Origin: Paractinoplanes polyasparticus
GTDB lineage: Bacteria; Actinomycetota; Actinomycetes; Mycobacteriales; Micromonosporaceae
Assembly: GCF_019710575.1 (NCBI RefSeq)
Contig: NZ_JAHWFK010000023.1
Location: 1-64,000, forward strand
Direction of reading: 5' to 3'
DNA length: 64,000 nt
Notes under the pieces: model-generated
The model's input: only the letters and a program-made list of their open reading frames with translations
Told to the model about the DNA's origin: nothing
Database searches by the model: none
Part shown: positions 1 to 7,763 of the stretch, one piece after another
Numbering within the stretch: the first letter of the stretch is position 1
Layout: each line of letters starts with the position of its first letter
Translations under genes and position numbers: made by a program

Positions 1-171
1 TCTGCGGCAGGCCACCCGGGGGCCGGTCGCTCCTGCCGTTTCGAGACTGTTACGACGCCGTTGGTAAATCCCACACCCCGCGCCGTCCACCCCGCAACCC
101 TATGTAGTCGGCCACGTTACGGCCCGGGCGGGGCGCGCTGACCAGGCTCACGCCGATAGGGTGGGACGGCC

Positions 172-858
172 ATGGCAAAGATCGTCCAAGTACCCGCGCG
201 CGCCGTCATCGCTTACGGCGTGAACCCGCTCGCCCGTTTCCTGTTGCGGATCGGCGTCACCCCCAACGCCGTCACTGTCGCCGGCACCGTCGGCGTGCTG
301 TTCGGCTCCTACTTCGGCGCGATAGGCGAGCTCATCTGGGGCACCGTCATCGTCACAGCCTTCGCGCTGACCGACGCGCTCGACGGCACGATGGCCCGGA
401 TGCGGGGCGGCTCCAGCAAGTTCGGGGCCCTGCTCGACTCGTCGATGGACAGGCTGGCCGACGCGGCCGTCTTCGGCGCGGTCGTCTACTACATGTCGAC
501 CGAGGGCAACCCGTACGGCGGCATGGTCGCGGCCCTGATCAGCCTGTCCGCCGGCCAGGTCGTCTCCTACGTCAAGGCCCGGGCGCAGAGCCTCGGGCTG
601 GACGCCGACGTCGGCATCGCCGAGCGCCTCGAGCGCCTGCTCATCGTGGGTGCCGGCGGTCTGCTCGGCGGGTTCGGGCTCGACTGGGGCCTGCCGGCCG
701 CGCTGTGGGTGCTGGCCGCGCTCTCGCTGGTCACCGTCTTCCAGCGGCTGATCCACGCCGGGCGCACCGAGCCGCTGCCGGCCGACGTCCGCGAGGCCCA
801 GGCGGAGGCGCGCGCCGTGCCCGACGAAACCCCTGATGCCAAGGACCTTCCTGCGTGA
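172..858 (+). CDS. pgsA: CDP-alcohol phosphatidyltransferase (phosphatidylinositol phosphate synthase)
   Basis: This integral membrane enzyme should transfer a phosphatidyl group from CDP-diacylglycerol to inositol phosphate, the first step towards phosphatidylinositol and PI-mannosides. The CDP-alcohol transferase signature is complete: D68xxD71G72xxA75R76, then G85xxxD89xxxD93. Several hydrophobic segments surround it, and the C-terminal tail (about 190-228) is charged and cytosolic-looking. The ATG start follows a GGGTGGGACGG stretch. The stop overlaps the next start (GTGA), and an acyltransferase and pimA follow, the same order as the mycobacterial PIM locus. That context favours an inositol rather than a glycerol acceptor. 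The 171 bases upstream show no gene I can support. Confidence 0.93.
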   Translation: MAKIVQVPARAVIAYGVNPLARFLLRIGVTPNAVTVAGTVGVLFGSYFGAIGELIWGTVIVTAFALTDALDGTMARMRGGSSKFGALLDSSMDRLADAAVFGAVVYYMSTEGNPYGGMVAALISLSAGQVVSYVKARAQSLGLDADVGIAERLERLLIVGAGGLLGGFGLDWGLPAALWVLAALSLVTVFQRLIHAGRTEPLPADVREAQAEARAVPDETPDAKDLPA

Positions 859-1718
859 AGGACAGGTTGATCGAGTTCGGCTACGCCGCCGGGTGGCGGG
901 TGGTGCGGGCGCTGCCGTTGCCGGTGGCGCGCCGCCTTTTCATGGCGGGGGCCGACCGGGCGTACGCAAAGAACGGCCCCGGCACCCAGCGGCTGCGGCG
1001 CAATCTGCAGCAGGTGCGGCCAGACATGCCCGACGAGCTGGTGCGCGACGGGCTGCGCTCGTACGCGCGGTACTGGCTCGAGGCGTTCCGGCTGCCCTCG
1101 CAGACCCGGCAGCAGTTCCTCGACGGCTTCGGCATCTCGCCCGAGCACTACGACTGGCTCAAGACGGCGGTGGCCGACGGCAAGGGCCTGGTGCTCGCGC
1201 TGCCGCACGTCGGCAACTGGGACGCGGCCGCCGCGTGGGCCGTCTCCAACGACTGGCCCATGATCACCGTGGCCGAGCGGCTCAAGCCCGAGGCGGTCTT
1301 CGAGCAGTTCGTGGCGTACCGCGAGAAGCTCGGCCTGGAGGTGCTGCCGCTCACCGGGGGCCGGCGGGCTCCGCTCGACGTGCTGGCCGAGAAGCTGCAG
1401 CAGGGGTACGCGGTGGCGCTGCTGGGCGACCGCGACCTGTCCCGCAACGGGGTCGAGGTCGAATTCTTCGGCGGTCGCACCCGGATGCCGGCTGGGCCCG
1501 CGATCCTGGCCATCCGCACCGGCGCGCCGCTGTTCGCGGTCGACCTGTCGTTCACGCCGACCCAGACGTACGCCGTGCTGCGCCGGATCACGCCGCCCAC
1601 CGAGGGCGCCCTCGACGTGCGGGTCAAGGCGACCACCCAGCTGCTCGCCGACGCCTACGCGGCCGGCATCGCGGACCACCCGCAGGACTGGCACATGCTG
1701 CAGAAACTGTGGCTCTAG
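855..1718 (+). CDS. patA: Phosphatidylinositol mannoside acyltransferase (LpxL/HtrB family)
   Basis: The protein of 287 aa belongs to the LpxL/HtrB lysophospholipid acyltransferase family. It carries the catalytic H-x4-D pair at H118 and D123 (HVGNWD) and a downstream GDRDLSRNG block near residue 190 typical of the family. In mycobacteria the enzyme in this position (PatA) acylates the mannose of PIM1/PIM2 on the cytosolic face of the membrane. GTG is the start and overlaps the pgsA stop by four bases, so translation is coupled. The gene lies between pgsA and pimA, which is the main reason for the specific call; a general lauroyl-type acyltransferase cannot be excluded from sequence alone. 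Confidence 0.88.
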   Translation: MKDRLIEFGYAAGWRVVRALPLPVARRLFMAGADRAYAKNGPGTQRLRRNLQQVRPDMPDELVRDGLRSYARYWLEAFRLPSQTRQQFLDGFGISPEHYDWLKTAVADGKGLVLALPHVGNWDAAAAWAVSNDWPMITVAERLKPEAVFEQFVAYREKLGLEVLPLTGGRRAPLDVLAEKLQQGYAVALLGDRDLSRNGVEVEFFGGRTRMPAGPAILAIRTGAPLFAVDLSFTPTQTYAVLRRITPPTEGALDVRVKATTQLLADAYAAGIADHPQDWHMLQKLWL

Positions 1719-1727
1719 GGGGACGCC

Positions 1728-2882
1728 ATGCGGATCGGGATCGTCTCGCCCTACTCCTTCGACGTGCCCGGCGGCGTGCAGAACCACATCATGGACCTGG
1801 CCGAGGCCCTGATCGGGCTCGGCCACGAGGTCAGCGTGCTGGCCCCGGCCGACGAGGATGCGACCCTTCCGCCGTACGTGGTCTCGGCCGGCCGGGCCGT
1901 GCCGCTGCCCTACAACGGGTCGGTGGCGCGCATCGCGTTCGGGCCGATGTCGACGGCCCGGGTGCGGCGGTGGCTGAAGGCCGGGCAGTTCGACGTGCTG
2001 CACGTCCACGAGCCGATGACCTTGAGCCTGTCGCTGCTGGCCGTGCTGTCGGCCCGGGGACCGGTGGTGGCGACCTTCCACACGGCGATGACCCGGTCGC
2101 GGGCGCTGTCGGCCGCGCAGGGAATGCTCCAGCTGGTGGTCGAGAAGATCACCGCGCGCATAGCGGTCAGTGAGCTGGCCCGGAAGGTGCAGGTCGAGCA
2201 TCTGGGCGGGGGAGCGGTCGAGATTCCCAACGGGGTGGCGGTCGCGAAGTTCGCCGCCGCCGCGCCCCTGGACGGGTGGCCCGGTGACGGCGGCACCATC
2301 GGTTTCCTCGGGCGTTTCACCGAGCCGCGCAAGGGTTTCGACATCCTGCGGGACGCGTTCGTGCCGCTGGCTCGTCAGCGGCCCGGACTGCGGTTGCTGG
2401 TGGCCGGGCCGGGCGACCACGACGACCTGTACGACTATTTTCCGGCCGGCCTGCGCGAGCGGGTGACATTTCTCGGCCTGGTCTCCGAAGCCGACAAAGC
2501 TCGCATGTTGCGCAGTGTCGACGTCTATGTGGCGCCCAACACGGGCGGGGAGAGCTTCGGCATGATCCTCACCGAGGCCATGGCGGCGGGCACGGCCATC
2601 GCGGCCAGCGACCTCGACGCCTTCCGGCGGGTGCTCGACGGCGGCCAGGCCGGGGCGTTGTTCCCGACCGGCGACTCCCAGGCGCTGTGTGGACTGCTCG
2701 ACAGCCTGCTGTCGAACCCCGCTCGGCGCTCGGCGCTCTCGTCGGCGGCGTCGGCCGCGGTGACCGCGTTCGACTGGCCGAGCGTCGCTCTGCGTGTGCT
2801 CGAGGTCTACGCGACGGCGATCGAGGCCACCGACGGGCGGGTCATGGACGAGGAGTGGTCCGAACCACGCTCCTCGTCATAA
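1728..2882 (+). CDS. pimA: Phosphatidylinositol alpha-mannosyltransferase PimA (GT4)
   Basis: PimA transfers the first mannose from GDP-mannose to the inositol ring of phosphatidylinositol at the inner face of the membrane. The 384-aa protein is a GT-B fold GT4 enzyme. The N-terminal glycine loop is at G15-G16 (PGGVQNH). The donor site shows R196 and K202, the same spacing as in mycobacterial PimA. The E-x7-E motif spans E275 and E283 (ESFGMILTE). It starts nine bases after the acyltransferase stop with GGGGGA just upstream. Together with pgsA and the acyltransferase it forms a PIM-synthesis operon. Confidence 0.93.
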   Translation: MRIGIVSPYSFDVPGGVQNHIMDLAEALIGLGHEVSVLAPADEDATLPPYVVSAGRAVPLPYNGSVARIAFGPMSTARVRRWLKAGQFDVLHVHEPMTLSLSLLAVLSARGPVVATFHTAMTRSRALSAAQGMLQLVVEKITARIAVSELARKVQVEHLGGGAVEIPNGVAVAKFAAAAPLDGWPGDGGTIGFLGRFTEPRKGFDILRDAFVPLARQRPGLRLLVAGPGDHDDLYDYFPAGLRERVTFLGLVSEADKARMLRSVDVYVAPNTGGESFGMILTEAMAAGTAIAASDLDAFRRVLDGGQAGALFPTGDSQALCGLLDSLLSNPARRSALSSAASAAVTAFDWPSVALRVLEVYATAIEATDGRVMDEEWSEPRSSS

Positions 2883-2916
2883 CACCGCGAGGCGGCGGGG
2901 CACTACGATTCCCGCC

Positions 2917-3447
2917 ATGTGGTGGGTCCTGGGTGTCGTCGCGGCGGTGGTGCTGCTCGCGGCCTACCTGGGCTGGACGGCTCATCGGGTCGAGCGGGTG
3001 CACGTGCGGGCCCAGTCGGCCGAGCGTGCCCTCGACGCCCACCTGATGCGCCGGGCCGCGGCGGCCGCGGTGGTGGCCGAGCAGTCCGACATCATCGAGC
3101 TCTACGCGGCGGCGCGGCTCGCCCTCGACGCCGACCCCGACGAGCGGGAATCGGCCGAGAACGACCTGACCCGTCAGTTGCAGGTCGTCGCCCTCTCGGG
3201 TCCCGACCCGGCCACCCGTACGCTCCTGGCCACCAGCCGCCGCGTCGTGCTCGCCCGCCAGGTGCACACCGATCTCGTCCGCGATGCCCTGACCGCCCGC
3301 CGCCGCCCGCTGGTGCGGGCCCTGCGCATGGCCCGGCAATACCCGCGCCCCCAGTATTTCGACATCGAAGAGCCCCCGATGCCGGCGGCCGTGCCCGTTC
3401 CGGCGCCGGCCCCAGCGGTGCCGGCGACACCGCTGGAACCGGTCTGA
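2917..3447 (+). CDS. Conserved small membrane-anchored protein, function unknown
   Basis: I do not recognise a named family. The 176-aa product starts with a single transmembrane segment (about residues 2-19), followed by a charged helical, probably cytosolic, domain rich in Arg, Ala and Asp. A Pro/Ala-rich tail ends in repeated PVPAPAP-like units. The ATG at 2917 was chosen because the hydrophobic segment begins immediately. The reading frame is open further upstream, but that stretch overlaps pimA. It is 34 bases downstream of pimA and convergent with pdxS, so it is probably the last gene of the PIM operon. Confidence 0.7.
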   Translation: MWWVLGVVAAVVLLAAYLGWTAHRVERVHVRAQSAERALDAHLMRRAAAAAVVAEQSDIIELYAAARLALDADPDERESAENDLTRQLQVVALSGPDPATRTLLATSRRVVLARQVHTDLVRDALTARRRPLVRALRMARQYPRPQYFDIEEPPMPAAVPVPAPAPAVPATPLEPV

Positions 3448-3454
3448 GCAGCTG

Positions 3455-4342
3455 TTACCAGCCGCGCTCGGCCAGCCGGTGCGGCTCCGGCACCTCTTCG
3501 ACGTTGATGCCGACCATGGCCTCACCCAGGCCGCGGGAGACCTTGGCGATCACATCGGGGTCGTCGTGGAACGTGGTCGCCTTGACGATCGCGGCGGCGC
3601 GCTGGGCCGGGTTGCCCGACTTGAAGATGCCGGAGCCGACGAACACGCCCTCGGCGCCCAGCTGCATCATCATCGCGGCGTCGGCCGGGGTCGCGATGCC
3701 ACCCGCCGTGAACAGCGTGACCGGCAGCTTGCCCAGCTCGGCCACCTCCTTCACCAGCTCGTAGGGCGCCTGCAGCTCCTTGGCGGCGACGAAGAGCTCG
3801 TCGGTGGGCAGCGTCTGCAGCCGGCGGATCTCGGCCCGGATCTTGCGCATGTGGGTCGTCGCGTTGGAGACGTCACCCGTGCCGGCCTCACCCTTCGACC
3901 GGATCATGGCGGCGCCCTCGGTGAGCCGGCGCAGCGCCTCACCCAGGTTGGTGGCGCCGCAGACGAACGGCACCGTGAAGTTCCACTTGTCGATGTGGTG
4001 GGCGTAGTCGGCCGGCGTCAGCACCTCGGACTCGTCGATGTAGTCGACACCGAGCGACTGCAACACCTGGGCCTCGACGAATTGGCCGATGCGAGCCTTG
4101 GCCATGACCGGGATCGACACGGCGTTGATGATGCCGTCGATCATGTCGGGGTCGGACATGCGGGACACGCCACCCTGCGCGCGGATGTCAGCCGGCACCC
4201 GCTCCAGCGCCATGACCGCCACGGCCCCCGCGTCCTCGGCGATCTTCGCCTGCTCCGGCGTGACGACATCCATGATCACGCCGCCCTTGAGCATCTCAGC
4301 CATGCCGCGCTTGACCCGGGCGGTGCCTTTGTTCTCAGACAT
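3455..4342 (-). CDS. pdxS: Pyridoxal 5'-phosphate synthase lyase subunit PdxS
   Basis: PdxS makes PLP from ribose 5-phosphate, glyceraldehyde 3-phosphate and ammonia supplied by PdxT, as a dodecameric TIM barrel. All key features are present in 295 aa: D25, the Schiff-base lysine K82 (VMAKARIG), the second lysine K150 (RSKGEAGTG) and the phosphate-binding GGIATPADAA loop. The residue after MAKARIG is Gln where I would expect His in most homologues. The start is the ATG giving MSENKGTARV; the open frame continues far upstream but is not PdxS-like. Unusually, pdxS runs opposite to pdxT, which lies about 2.8 kb away, instead of being adjacent to it. Confidence 0.95.
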   Translation of the reverse strand: MSENKGTARVKRGMAEMLKGGVIMDVVTPEQAKIAEDAGAVAVMALERVPADIRAQGGVSRMSDPDMIDGIINAVSIPVMAKARIGQFVEAQVLQSLGVDYIDESEVLTPADYAHHIDKWNFTVPFVCGATNLGEALRRLTEGAAMIRSKGEAGTGDVSNATTHMRKIRAEIRRLQTLPTDELFVAAKELQAPYELVKEVAELGKLPVTLFTAGGIATPADAAMMMQLGAEGVFVGSGIFKSGNPAQRAAAIVKATTFHDDPDVIAKVSRGLGEAMVGINVEEVPEPHRLAERGW

Positions 4343-4477
4343 ACGAGCAGCGTAGGCAGGGAGACGTCGCCGTCCGATGGCCAATCGAACCCCAGGTGGC
4401 CTGGTTTGCCGGTGGCCGGGCGCACAGGCATCGTGGGCATCTTCGGCATCTTCGGCATCAGGATCAAGATCGAGGTC

Positions 4478-4602
4478 ATGTCGTAGCGGGGTGGTGGGTA
4501 CGGACCGCCGCTCCCGCCGAGGGCGCGGGCGGGCCGAGCTGGGCGCTGGCGCGCCCAGAGCGCTCGGCCCACCCGCGCGACGTGAGTGAGTGGCTGCGCT
4601 CA
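4478..4602. repeat. Left copy of a 125-bp inverted repeat flanking a glycosyltransferase gene
   Basis: These 125 bases match the reverse complement of 6041-6165 at about 121 positions. The centre is itself an imperfect hairpin, with arms GGGCCGAGC and GCTCGGCCC around smaller GC-rich arms, resembling REP-type or MITE-like elements. It sits in the 435-bp gap between the divergently transcribed pdxS and the glycosyltransferase gene. Outside the repeat, that gap shows only a short run of CTTCGGCAT direct repeats near 4440-4460. No transposase is nearby. Confidence 0.85.
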
Positions 4603-4777
4603 GAACTTGCGTCATCTCGGCCGCCAAGGTGTGGCTGGACAGGACGTCCCTGGCCAGAAGCAGGTCCCGGCTTCCCGGCGGTTCTACGGAGTAACAGCAC
4701 TGCCGTTGCCGCTGCGCTGTGCGGCGGACGCGGGCGGTCTCAGCGTTTCGACAGGCGCGCTGCGTGAGGATCTGTCC

Positions 4778-6001
4778 ATGCGGATCGTGGCGCTGGCCGT
4801 GGGCAGTCGGGGGGATGTCGCACCCTACGTGGGGCTGGGCGTGCGGCTCGTGGAGGCGGGACATCAGGTCACCATTGCCACGCACGCGTTCTTCGAGAAG
4901 ATGGTGGCCGGGGCCGGCCTCGGGTTCGCCGCTCTGCCGCTCGACACGCGCGAGGAGCTGATGGCCCGGGCCGGCAGCGGATCGCTGGCCGGCATCCTCG
5001 CGGTCAACCGGTCGGTCGGCGCGCAGGCGCTGCCGCTGGGCCGGGCCATGGTCGAGGCCGCCCGTCAGGCCGACGTGCTGCTGCTGACCCCGGCCGGCTG
5101 GATCGGCGGACATGTGGCCGAGGGTCTTGGGCTGCCCAGCCTGGGCGCCTACCTGCAGCCCATGACGCCGACGCGCGAGTTCCCGCCGTCCACGGTCACG
5201 ACGCGCTCGCTCGGCGCGTGGGGCAACCGCGCGGCCGCCCGGGCCGTGCTCGAATGGGGGCAGCAGCCCTACAAGCAGGGCGTGCGTGCCCTGCGGGCTG
5301 AGCTCGGGCTGCCGCCCATCGGGCACCGGCAGTGGCTGCGGGACCTCGACGCGGCCCGGTGGCCCATCTGCTACGGCTACAGCCCGCACGTGGTCCCGCC
5401 ACCCGCGGACTGGCCGTCGTCGTGCACCACGACCGGCTACTGGTGGCCCGCCCCTTCGCCCGACTTCGTCCCGCCGCCGGAACTGTTTGATTTCATCGAC
5501 GCCGGCCCGCCTCCCGTGTACGTCGGCTTCGGCAGCATGCCCACCCGGGACGCCCGGGCGTTGTCGTCCCTGGTCCGCGACGCTGCGCGCGCCGCCGGCG
5601 TCCGAGTCGTGTTGAGCGCGGGCTGGGCCGGCCTCGACGCGTCCGGCGACGACGTGCTCACGATCTCCGAGGTGCCGCACGAGTGGCTGTTCCCCCGGAT
5701 GGCCGCGGTCGTGCATCACGCGGGCGCCGGCACCACCGCCGCCGGCCTGCGCGCCGGCGTGCCCGCCGTTCCGGTGCCGGTGATGGTCGACCAGCCCTTC
5801 TGGTCGCAACGCCTCGTGCGGCTGGGAGTCGCCCCGGCCGCCGTCCCGTTCCGCCGCCTGACCGCCGCGCGCCTGGGCGCGGCGATCCGCGAGGCCGTAG
5901 CGGAGCCCGCATATCGGCAGCGGGCCGCAGAGGTCGCCGCGATCTTGTCCCAGGAGGACGGGACGGCCGCAGTCCTGAAGGCACTGAACAACCTGACGTA
6001 G
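4778..6001 (+). CDS. GT1-family glycosyltransferase (UDP-glycosyltransferase, MGT-like)
   Basis: The 407-aa protein is a GT-B glycosyltransferase of family GT1, the group that glycosylates sterols, macrolides and other lipophilic acceptors. The N-terminus has the G-S-R-G-D-V motif at 9-14. The C-terminal nucleotide-sugar motif is present at about 313-342, with HHAGAGTTAAGLRAGVPAVP followed by D-Q-P-F-W. The ATG at 4778 has GAGGA upstream; an open frame extends further 5' without similarity. The acceptor cannot be read from sequence. The gene lies alone between two inverted copies of a 125-bp repeat, inside what is elsewhere a conserved pdxS-pdxT neighbourhood, so it may be an acquired cassette. 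Confidence 0.85.
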   Translation: MRIVALAVGSRGDVAPYVGLGVRLVEAGHQVTIATHAFFEKMVAGAGLGFAALPLDTREELMARAGSGSLAGILAVNRSVGAQALPLGRAMVEAARQADVLLLTPAGWIGGHVAEGLGLPSLGAYLQPMTPTREFPPSTVTTRSLGAWGNRAAARAVLEWGQQPYKQGVRALRAELGLPPIGHRQWLRDLDAARWPICYGYSPHVVPPPADWPSSCTTTGYWWPAPSPDFVPPPELFDFIDAGPPPVYVGFGSMPTRDARALSSLVRDAARAAGVRVVLSAGWAGLDASGDDVLTISEVPHEWLFPRMAAVVHHAGAGTTAAGLRAGVPAVPVPVMVDQPFWSQRLVRLGVAPAAVPFRRLTAARLGAAIREAVAEPAYRQRAAEVAAILSQEDGTAAVLKALNNLT

Positions 6002-6040
6002 CCCCTGCTGCGCCGACCACTGGCAGGCGGTTCATGGCTT

Positions 6041-6165
6041 TGAGCGCAACCGCTCACTCACGTCGCGCGGGTGGGCCGAGCGCTCTGGGCGCGCCAGCGC
6101 CCAGCTCGGCACGCCCGCGCCCTCGGCGGGAGCAGCGGTCCGTACCCACCACCCCGCTACGACAT
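6041..6165. repeat. Right copy of the 125-bp inverted repeat
   Basis: This is the inverted partner of 4478-4602, differing at about four positions. It begins 39 bases after the glycosyltransferase stop. Its internal hairpin could act as a transcription terminator for that gene. The last 47 bases of this copy are also the start of the 83-bp tandem duplication that follows. Confidence 0.85.
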
Positions 6166-6284
6166 CCAGCCTTTGACCTGGCAGTTGAAAGCGGAAAGCA
6201 TGCCCTCGGCGGGAGCAGCGGTCCGTACCCACCACCCCGCTACGACAGCCGGCCTTTGACCTGGCAGTTGAAAGCGGAAAACAC
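6119..6284. repeat. Tandem duplication, two 83-bp units
   Basis: Units 6119-6201 and 6202-6284 are near-identical (about 79 of 83 positions). Each starts with the segment GCCCTCGGCGGGAGCAGCGG, shared with the 125-bp repeat, and ends with a CCTTTGACCTGGCAG-containing part absent from the left inverted copy. The duplication fills most of the 309-bp gap between the glycosyltransferase and the VOC gene. No gene is seen here. Confidence 0.85.
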
Positions 6285-6310
6285 CGCGCTGCGACAAAAC
6301 TCGGCGTTGA

Positions 6311-6712
6311 TCAGGCGTTCTCGACGAGGACCAGCCAATTCCCGGTGTTGTCGCGCATGACGGCCTCGACGCCGTAGGGGCGGTCGGACGGCTCCTGCAG
6401 GAACTCGACGCCGGCCGCCGACAGCTCGGCGTACGTCCGGTGGCAGTCGTCGACCCGCAGGCCGAAACCGCCCATCTGGCCCGACTCCAGCTGCCCGCGG
6501 ATGAAGGCGGCCGCCTCCGGCGACAGCGGCGGGCCCGGCGTCATCAGCGTCACCTCCAGCTTGGGCTGGTTGGGGTGGACGATCGTGACCCAGCGCAGCC
6601 GGCCCATCCGGGCGTCCACGCGGGGCTCGAAGCCGAGGTGCTTCACGTAGAAGTCGCGGGTGGCGTCCTGGTCGAGGCAGTACACGGTCATCAGCGAGAT
6701 GTTGAGAATCAT
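6311..6712 (-). CDS. VOC-superfamily (glyoxalase/bleomycin-resistance-like) protein
   Basis: The 133-aa protein has the paired beta-alpha-beta-beta-beta pattern of the vicinal oxygen chelate fold. The first module reads MILNISLMTVYCLDQDATRD, and the second ends with R-D-N-T-G-N-W-L-V-L-V-E near 120-131. Such proteins bind a metal and act as lyases, dioxygenases or resistance-binding proteins; the substrate is not evident. Its ATG overlaps the stop of the upstream AraC gene by four bases, so the two are translationally coupled. The AraC protein is probably its regulator (inference). Confidence 0.8.
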   Translation of the reverse strand: MILNISLMTVYCLDQDATRDFYVKHLGFEPRVDARMGRLRWVTIVHPNQPKLEVTLMTPGPPLSPEAAAFIRGQLESGQMGGFGLRVDDCHRTYAELSAAGVEFLQEPSDRPYGVEAVMRDNTGNWLVLVENA

Positions 6713-7125
6713 CTGTCGACCGTAGGACGCCCGGCACCCGGGGGCTTCTCCGAAATTGCGATCACTCCGTGCATGAAGAGCCAGCAGCCGGGGATGTGCG
6801 GCGCCGAGGTGGCCCAGCGCTTCTGGTACGCCGTGGGGCTCTCGCCGACCAGCTCGGTGAAGCGGGTCGAGAACGAGCCGAGCGACGAGAAGCCGACCGC
6901 CATGCACACCTCGGTGACGGTCAGATTGGCGTGCCGCAGCAGGTCCTGCGCCCGGGCGATGCGCCGCCGGGAGACGTACCGCATGGGGGTCTCGCCGTAG
7001 GCGGCGCGAAACGCCCGTACGAGATGGAACCTCGACAGGCCGCCCAGCGCGGCCAGGCCGCTCAGCGTGAGGGGCGCCGCGCTGTTGCGGTCGATGTGGT
7101 CGCGCACCCTGCGCAAGGCGAACAC
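6709..7125 (-). CDS. AraC-family transcriptional regulator, DNA-binding domain only
   Basis: At 138 aa this is essentially an AraC/XylS DNA-binding domain with both helix-turn-helix units: LSGLAALGGLSRFHLVRAFR near 21-40 and VTEVCMAVGFSSLGSFSTRF near 69-88. A short tail follows, and there is no N-terminal sensor domain. GTG is the start. It is coupled by ATGA overlap to the VOC gene downstream and is divergent from pdxT, with only 23 bases between the two starts, so their promoters must overlap coding sequence. The effector is unknown; control of the VOC gene is the simplest guess. Confidence 0.82.
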   Translation of the reverse strand: MFALRRVRDHIDRNSAAPLTLSGLAALGGLSRFHLVRAFRAAYGETPMRYVSRRRIARAQDLLRHANLTVTEVCMAVGFSSLGSFSTRFTELVGESPTAYQKRWATSAPHIPGCWLFMHGVIAISEKPPGAGRPTVDR

Positions 7126-7148
7126 GAGGTCAGCCTAAGCTCGACACC

Positions 7149-7745
7149 GTGAACATCGGAGTGCTGGCTCTGCAGGGCGACGTGCGCGAACATCTCGCCG
7201 CGCTGGCCGAGAGCGACGTCCGGACCCGGCCGATCCGCCGTCCCGAGGAACTCGCCGACGTCGAGGCCCTGGTCATCCCCGGCGGCGAGTCGACCACGAT
7301 CAGCAAGCTGGCCGTCTCGTTCGGCCTGCTCGACCCGATCCGCAAGCGGATCGCCGACGGGATGCCGGTCTACGGCTCCTGCGCGGGCATGATCCTGCTG
7401 GCCACCACGGTGCTCGACGGGCGTCCCGATCAGGAGAGCTTCCAGGGCATCGAGATGACCGTGCGGCGCAACGCGTTCGGCCGGCAGGTCGACTCGTTCG
7501 AGGGCGACGTCGCGATCGACGACATCGCCGGCGGCGATTTTCACGCTGTCTTCATCCGCGCGCCCTGGGTCGAAGAGGTCGGCGGCGACGTCCGGGTGTT
7601 GGGCCGCGTCAGCGGCGGGCAGGCCGCCGGTAGGATTGTGGCCGTTCGGCAGGGGAACCTGCTCGCCACGGCTTTCCACCCGGAGCTCACCGGCGACCTC
7701 CGCGTCCACCGGTACTTCGTCGAGATGGTCCGCCAGGCCGCCTGA
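7149..7745 (+). CDS. pdxT: Pyridoxal 5'-phosphate synthase glutaminase subunit PdxT
   Basis: PdxT hydrolyses glutamine and channels ammonia to PdxS. The 198-aa class I glutamine amidotransferase has the triad C78 (GSCAGMIL), H177 and E179 (FHPEL), and the oxyanion segment IPGGESTT at 43-50. The GTG start at 7149 lacks a clear Shine-Dalgarno sequence. A TAAGCT -10-like hexamer ends seven bases upstream, so the transcript may be leaderless. yebC follows after 18 bases. Separation from pdxS, which is on the other strand, is unusual. Confidence 0.93.
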   Translation: MNIGVLALQGDVREHLAALAESDVRTRPIRRPEELADVEALVIPGGESTTISKLAVSFGLLDPIRKRIADGMPVYGSCAGMILLATTVLDGRPDQESFQGIEMTVRRNAFGRQVDSFEGDVAIDDIAGGDFHAVFIRAPWVEEVGGDVRVLGRVSGGQAAGRIVAVRQGNLLATAFHPELTGDLRVHRYFVEMVRQAA

Positions 7746-7763
7746 CACAACGGAGGTTCTCGC

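Noticed and set aside
1..171. Upstream gene end or promoter of pgsA
   Set aside because: No frame with recognisable protein end is visible, and the TAGGGT near 157 lacks a -35 at suitable distance.
4343..5809. Very long minus-strand frame extending pdxS upstream to 784 codons
   Set aside because: The part beyond the ATG at 4342 runs antisense through the glycosyltransferase and repeat with no family similarity. PdxS has its normal length from 4342.
4478..6165. Inverted repeats as the ends of an insertion sequence
   Set aside because: The only gene between them is a glycosyltransferase. There is no transposase, and no target duplication was visible at the outer edges.
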